The notes under the pieces were generated by a model. That model was not told the DNA's origin and made no database searches. It saw only the letters and a list, made by a program, of their open reading frames with translations. A program made the translations under genes and the position numbers. DNA of 9,316 nt from Peptococcaceae bacterium (GTDB lineage Bacteria > Bacillota > Peptococcia > Peptococcales > Peptococcaceae), in NCBI GenBank assembly GCA_017387265.1, contig JAFOFM010000242.1, forward strand, positions 1 through 9,316. Reading direction: 5' to 3'. The number at the start of each line of letters is the position of its first letter. The stretch's first letter is position 1. Shown piece after piece: positions 6,286 through 9,316 of this stretch.

Positions 6286-6313
6286 TTTACTTATTAATTG
6301 ACGATGCTATAAT
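6286..6313 (+). promoter_or_regulatory. Extended -10 promoter of the amidohydrolase gene
   Basis: TATAAT at 6308-6313 is preceded by TGC (6305-6307), an extended -10. A modest -35 TTTACT (6286-6291) lies 16 bases upstream. Predicted start is near 6320, giving a leader of about 67 bases. Confidence 0.65.
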
Positions 6314-6335
6314 GAAGCCATGATTTAAAGCAAAA

Positions 6336-6365
6336 CCGGATAACCGGCGATACGCCATTACCCGG
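6336..6365 (+). promoter_or_regulatory. Structured 5' leader of the amidohydrolase mRNA
   Basis: CCGG at 6336-6339 can pair with CCGG at 6362-6365. This encloses a stem GGCG/CGCC (6346-6349/6353-6356, ATA loop) with an internal loop of ATAACC and ATTAC. Alternatively CCGG 6336-6339 pairs with CCGG 6344-6347 around ATAA, so two exclusive folds exist. The element ends 8 bases before the ribosome binding site. It matches no riboswitch class I know and may be a simple stabilising structure. Confidence 0.35.
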
Positions 6366-6386
6366 AATAAGAAAAGGAGCGATTCG

Positions 6387-8027
6387 ATGGAGACATTATA
6401 TTATAACGGCGATATTATCACAATGGAAGGGGAACAGGATTTTGCAGAAGCAGTGCTGGTGGCAGACGGAAAAATTAAAGCAGTCGGCACATACGATGCA
6501 GTAGCAGCAGAGAAAGGTGAAGATTGCGTTCTGCGTGATTTAGAAGGCAGAACTCTGATGCCGTCCTTTATTGACGGCCATGGCCATGTTACAATGGCCG
6601 GGGCGCAGTATCTGACCAGAGCCAATCTGGAAGATGCAAAAAACTTTGATGATATCGTGGCAATTCTGAAAAAATATATTGCGGATAATAACGTTCCAGC
6701 CGGCCAGCCGGTACTGGGCTGTCTGTATGACCATAACTATCTGGAGGAAGGCACACATCCGGATAAAAAAGTGCTGGACCGCGCATCGACCGAGCATCCG
6801 ATTATTATTAATCATGCATCCGGTCATATGGGTTCGGTAAACTCTCTGGTGCTGCAGTTAGCTGGCGTGAATGAGGATACCGAAGAAATTCCTGGCGGTA
6901 TGATTGACCGTTATCCTGGGACAAAAGAACCAACCGGTTATTTAGAAGAAACTGCACTGATGGCTATTGCTACTATGGGCAAAGAAAGCACCGGCCTGGC
7001 TGGAGCAGTTGGTGATGCAGAAGAAGATCTGCTGGTGCGGATTCAGGATATGTATGCATCTTATGGTGTAACAACTGTGCAGGATGGCGGCAGCTCCGGT
7101 GCTGGTCTGAAAAATATGCGTAATGCCGGTAAAAAAGGCAGACTGAAAATTGATATCGTAGCATATCCAAGCCCGCTGCCACAGATGACACCAGAAGGTG
7201 TTGACAATGTCATGGCAGAAAATGCTGACATTGTGGGCAAATATGTTGACCATGTAAAAATCGGCGGTTACAAAATTCTGCTGGATGGTTCTCCACAGGG
7301 GAGAACTGCATGGATGCGCAAACCATATGAAAACTCCGGTGATTACTGCGGCTATCCATGGCTGACCGATGAACAGGTACATGAATGTGTAAAAAAATCC
7401 ATTGCGGATAACCAGCAGTTATTAACCCATTGTAACGGGGATGCTGCTTCTGAACAGCTTCTGAATGTATACGAGGCAGAACTGGCGGCATCGGATAATC
7501 CAAACAAAGCAAATCTGCGTCCGGTAATGATTCACTGCCAGACCGTAGGCGATGACCAGCTGGATCGTATGGCGGCAATTAAAATGGTTCCATCCATTTT
7601 CGTAGGTCATACCTGGTACTGGGGCGATGTGCATCTGAAAAACTTCGGCGATGCCAGAGGTCGCAGAGTAAGCCCGGTAAAATCGGCTCTGGACAGAGGT
7701 CTGGTATACAACTTCCATACTGATACTCCGATTACCCGTCCAATTATGCTGCACAGCGCATGGGCTGCAGCAAACCGTATTACCCGCGGCGGCGCAGAAA
7801 TCGGGCCGGAACAGCGTGTAAGCGCATATGAGGCATTAAAAGGCATTACCATTAACTCTGCCTACGCGTATTTTGAAGAAGATACAAAAGGCTCCATTAA
7901 AGCCGGCAAACGGGCAGACCTGGTAATCTTATCGGAAAATCCGCTGAAAGGCGATGCCATGAAAATTCGTGACATTAAAGTATTAGAAACCATCAAAGAT
8001 GGCGAAACCATTTACAAAGCAGAATAA
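6387..8027 (+). CDS. YtcJ-like amidohydrolase (amidohydrolase 3 family)
   Basis: A 546-residue cytoplasmic metal-dependent hydrolase, close to the usual length of this family. The N-terminal beta-sandwich strand pattern (YYNGDIITM, VLVADGKIKAVG) is followed by the metal motif DGHGHV (H65, H67). Further likely metal or active-site residues are H143 (NHASGH), K296 (GGYKILLDGS), H348 (THCNGDAA), H383 (MIHCQ), H408 (VGHTWYWGD) and D446 (FHTDTP). The C-terminus returns to the sandwich (GSIKAGKRADLVILSENPL). No signal peptide is present. Related proteins are usually annotated as amidohydrolase YtcJ or N-substituted formamide deformylase; most lack a proven substrate, so hydrolysis of an amide or cyclic amide is inferred only. 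The start is set by AAGGAG (6374-6379), 7 bases before the ATG. It has its own promoter, a structured leader and a shared terminator, so it is monocistronic. Confidence 0.92.
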   Translation: METLYYNGDIITMEGEQDFAEAVLVADGKIKAVGTYDAVAAEKGEDCVLRDLEGRTLMPSFIDGHGHVTMAGAQYLTRANLEDAKNFDDIVAILKKYIADNNVPAGQPVLGCLYDHNYLEEGTHPDKKVLDRASTEHPIIINHASGHMGSVNSLVLQLAGVNEDTEEIPGGMIDRYPGTKEPTGYLEETALMAIATMGKESTGLAGAVGDAEEDLLVRIQDMYASYGVTTVQDGGSSGAGLKNMRNAGKKGRLKIDIVAYPSPLPQMTPEGVDNVMAENADIVGKYVDHVKIGGYKILLDGSPQGRTAWMRKPYENSGDYCGYPWLTDEQVHECVKKSIADNQQLLTHCNGDAASEQLLNVYEAELAASDNPNKANLRPVMIHCQTVGDDQLDRMAAIKMVPSIFVGHTWYWGDVHLKNFGDARGRRVSPVKSALDRGLVYNFHTDTPITRPIMLHSAWAAANRITRGGAEIGPEQRVSAYEALKGITINSAYAYFEEDTKGSIKAGKRADLVILSENPLKGDAMKIRDIKVLETIKDGETIYKAE

Positions 8028-8037
8028 GAATGTATAA

Positions 8038-8080
8038 AAAAAATCCTGTCTTTCTCATATACGGAAAGGCAGGATTTTTT
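8038..8080. terminator. Bidirectional terminator between amidohydrolase and diguanylate cyclase genes
   Basis: TCCTGTCTTTC (8044-8054) pairs with GAAAGGCAGGA (8064-8074), one T-G wobble, extended by flanking A/T pairs to about 17 bp. A T run lies on each strand. On the + side it follows the amidohydrolase stop by 10 bases. On the - side the diguanylate cyclase stop codon (8081-8079) lies within the A/T-rich base of the stem. Confidence 0.9.
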
Positions 8081-9194
8081 ATTGAGTTTCCAGCTGATAG
8101 TAGCGCAGCCGGTAATTATTTTTGCCGGCAGCTTTTGCTTCGTATAAGGCATTGTCCGCCTGTTTGAACAGAGCATGAAAAGTGGCAGTCTGATGGTTCA
8201 GAATAACACCGCCAATGCTGCAGGTGGTTTGCAGACTGCAGTCATTTCTGGCAGCCTCCTGAAGCTTCTGGTGAATGGTACAGCATTTCTGTTCCAGAAC
8301 GGTATAGTCTGCGGTGTCTTTTACAAGAATAAGAAATTCGTCGCCGCCAAATCGACCGACAATATCGCTGGCGCGGAAGGCCTGGGCAAGTGTTCTGCCT
8401 ACAGTCTGCAGGAGCGCATCGCCGGTGTAGTGGCCGAATTCATCGTTTATCTGTTTAAAATCGTCTAAATCCAGAACTAAAAGCGCACAGACGGTATTCG
8501 GTGCTGTCCGGTTCAGATACTCAGAAGTGGCTTCCTGGCAGGCTACTTTGTTTAACAGGCCCGATAGAGCATCCTGCAGGCTGAGTTTCTGATAGTGGCT
8601 GCGGGTTTCGTAATCCTGAATACGCAGACGCAGCATAATCTGGGCAAGGGAGATGGAGAATGCAATCCCGACAATGGAATTAAAAATATCGTACTGGGCA
8701 GTTGCCGGTGTTTTCAGAAGCAGTGTGGAAATAATATAGATACTTTCGAAAAAAAGAATCATCCCGTAATGCAGCCGAAACGGAAGAATCAGCAGAGCCG
8801 GCATGGAAACACAGAGCATTGGCATAAACGAAGCCGGTACATCCGGAGCCTGTAAAATATCAATTGCCATGATAAACAGAAACAGAATTGTTTCAAACAG
8901 CAGACAGAGCCCGGTTGTCCAGTCAGGAGGATGAATTTCGCTTTTCTGATAACGGGTTATCAGAAAGACCAGAAGCAGCGAAACAGGGAGAAACAGCAGA
9001 TGCTGCAGCGATGGCCGCCAGCCGGGAATAACAAACGGTGTAATCAGCATTAAGGCGATTAGCAGAATGGATGAGAGAATACTGATGCTGCGAAGCAGTC
9101 GCAGATTTGTTTCGGCAATTTCCTGGGCAGCGTTTTGAAAATAGCTGGCACGGTGTGCAGATTCATTCTGAATAAACTGTTTAAATTCCGGCAT
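8079..9194 (-). CDS. Membrane-bound diguanylate cyclase (GGDEF protein)
   Basis: Makes the second messenger cyclic di-GMP from two GTP at the inner face of the membrane. The protein has 371 residues. A short cytoplasmic N-terminus is followed by six hydrophobic segments (about 35-56, 64-80, 95-112, 121-139, 143-160, 168-188), which resemble no sensor domain I can name. A short linker leads to the GGDEF domain (about 205-365): QDALSGLLNK (207-216), LDLDDFKQIND (241-251), RFGGDEF (281-287) and CSIGG. The catalytic GGDEF is canonical. The product-inhibition I-site RASD (274-277) stands exactly five residues before it, so activity with feedback inhibition is expected. The ATG at 9194 is chosen for AGGAGG (complement of 9202-9207) 7 bases upstream; an in-frame upstream ATG at 9287 would cover the promoter. 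Monocistronic. No EAL domain or cyclic di-GMP receptor is present nearby. Confidence 0.95.
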   Translation of the reverse strand: MPEFKQFIQNESAHRASYFQNAAQEIAETNLRLLRSISILSSILLIALMLITPFVIPGWRPSLQHLLFLPVSLLLVFLITRYQKSEIHPPDWTTGLCLLFETILFLFIMAIDILQAPDVPASFMPMLCVSMPALLILPFRLHYGMILFFESIYIISTLLLKTPATAQYDIFNSIVGIAFSISLAQIMLRLRIQDYETRSHYQKLSLQDALSGLLNKVACQEATSEYLNRTAPNTVCALLVLDLDDFKQINDEFGHYTGDALLQTVGRTLAQAFRASDIVGRFGGDEFLILVKDTADYTVLEQKCCTIHQKLQEAARNDCSLQTTCSIGGVILNHQTATFHALFKQADNALYEAKAAGKNNYRLRYYQLETQ

Positions 9195-9257
9195 AGAAAC
9201 TCCTCCTTTCCGTCGAGATTTGCAGAATATTGTTAAAATAAAACCTATTGTATATGT

Positions 9258-9287
9258 ATTATACCTGAAAAAAGTAACAGGATTCAA
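9258..9287 (-). promoter_or_regulatory. Promoter of the diguanylate cyclase gene
   Basis: On the minus strand TTGAAT (9287-9282) and TATAAT (9263-9258) are 18 bases apart. The sequence upstream (9288-9316) is almost pure A/T with a repeated TTTCAAAA, as in UP elements. The spacer contains TGTTACTTTT, which also occurs in the phosphodiester glycosidase promoter region. The leader is about 56 bases. Confidence 0.75.
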
Positions 9288-9316
9288 TAAAATTTCAAAA
9301 AATTTTTCAAAATATA

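Larger units (their letters stand above)
6014..6386. other. AT-rich divergent intergenic region
   Basis: These 373 bases separate the phosphodiester glycosidase gene from the amidohydrolase gene. They hold promoters for both directions, a small dyad (6083-6098), a second possible + strand promoter (TTGATT 6158-6163, TATAAG 6181-6186, 17-base spacer) and a 14-codon ORF (6196-6240) without a convincing ribosome binding site. The last 55 bases form a GC-richer structured leader. I see no further gene, tRNA or insertion sequence. Confidence 0.6.

Noticed and set aside
6336..6365. Guanidine-type (ykkC-III or mini-ykkC) riboswitch
   Set aside because: CCGG blocks are superficially similar, but the conserved ACGA/ACGR loops and the pseudoknot partner are missing.
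6942..7382. Long minus-strand ORFs inside the amidohydrolase gene
   Set aside because: They are shadows of a strongly conserved gene, lack ribosome binding sites and give cysteine- and histidine-rich unstructured peptides.
9288..9316. TTTCAAAA repeats as a short tandem repeat or origin element
   Set aside because: There are only two imperfect copies in almost pure A/T sequence directly upstream of a -35 box. An UP-element explanation is simpler.

Overview
The window looks like chromosomal DNA from a low-to-mid-GC bacterium of the Firmicutes (Bacillota). Strong AGGAGG-type ribosome binding sites, near-consensus sigma-A promoters, intrinsic terminators and a CCA-encoding tRNA support this. The type III glutamine synthetase and the 'copper amine oxidase N-terminal-like' stalk domain, together with E. 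coli-like codon choice (CTG, CCG, GGC), would fit an anaerobic gut member of the Negativicutes. That placement is inference, not proof. There are no insertion sequences, phage genes or CRISPR arrays; the region looks like ordinary core/accessory chromosome made of short transcription units.

Layout. (1) 20-622 +: a 200-residue multi-pass membrane protein of unknown function. (2) 653-828: a tRNA-Leu(CAA) unit with a perfect-consensus promoter, a 26-bp perfect palindrome over its -10 element, and a terminator that also serves the converging gene. (3) 872-1750 -: an EamA/DMT-type transporter, probably starting at TTG. (4) 1920-2231 +: a 103-residue orphan protein, divergent from the transporter. 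(5) 2238-4532 +: type III glutamine synthetase (glnN) with its own promoter, a leader containing a long intrinsic terminator that competes with an ANTAR-type hexaloop hairpin, and a downstream terminator. (6) 4552-6133 -: a secreted stalk-domain plus phosphodiester glycosidase (NAGPA-like) protein. (7) 6387-8027 +: a YtcJ-like amidohydrolase with a structured leader. (8) 8038-9287 -: a six-helix membrane diguanylate cyclase with intact GGDEF and I-site, sharing a bidirectional terminator with the amidohydrolase.

Nearly every gene has its own promoter and terminator, so I see no multi-gene operon and no single 'system'. The most interesting signals are regulatory. The glnN leader reads as a transcription attenuator of the kind controlled by ANTAR-domain antiterminators, which fits nitrogen control of glutamine synthetase; only one of the two expected hexaloops is canonical. 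The palindrome over the tRNA-Leu promoter would place a symmetric protein site exactly where RNA polymerase melts DNA, which is unusual for a tRNA gene.
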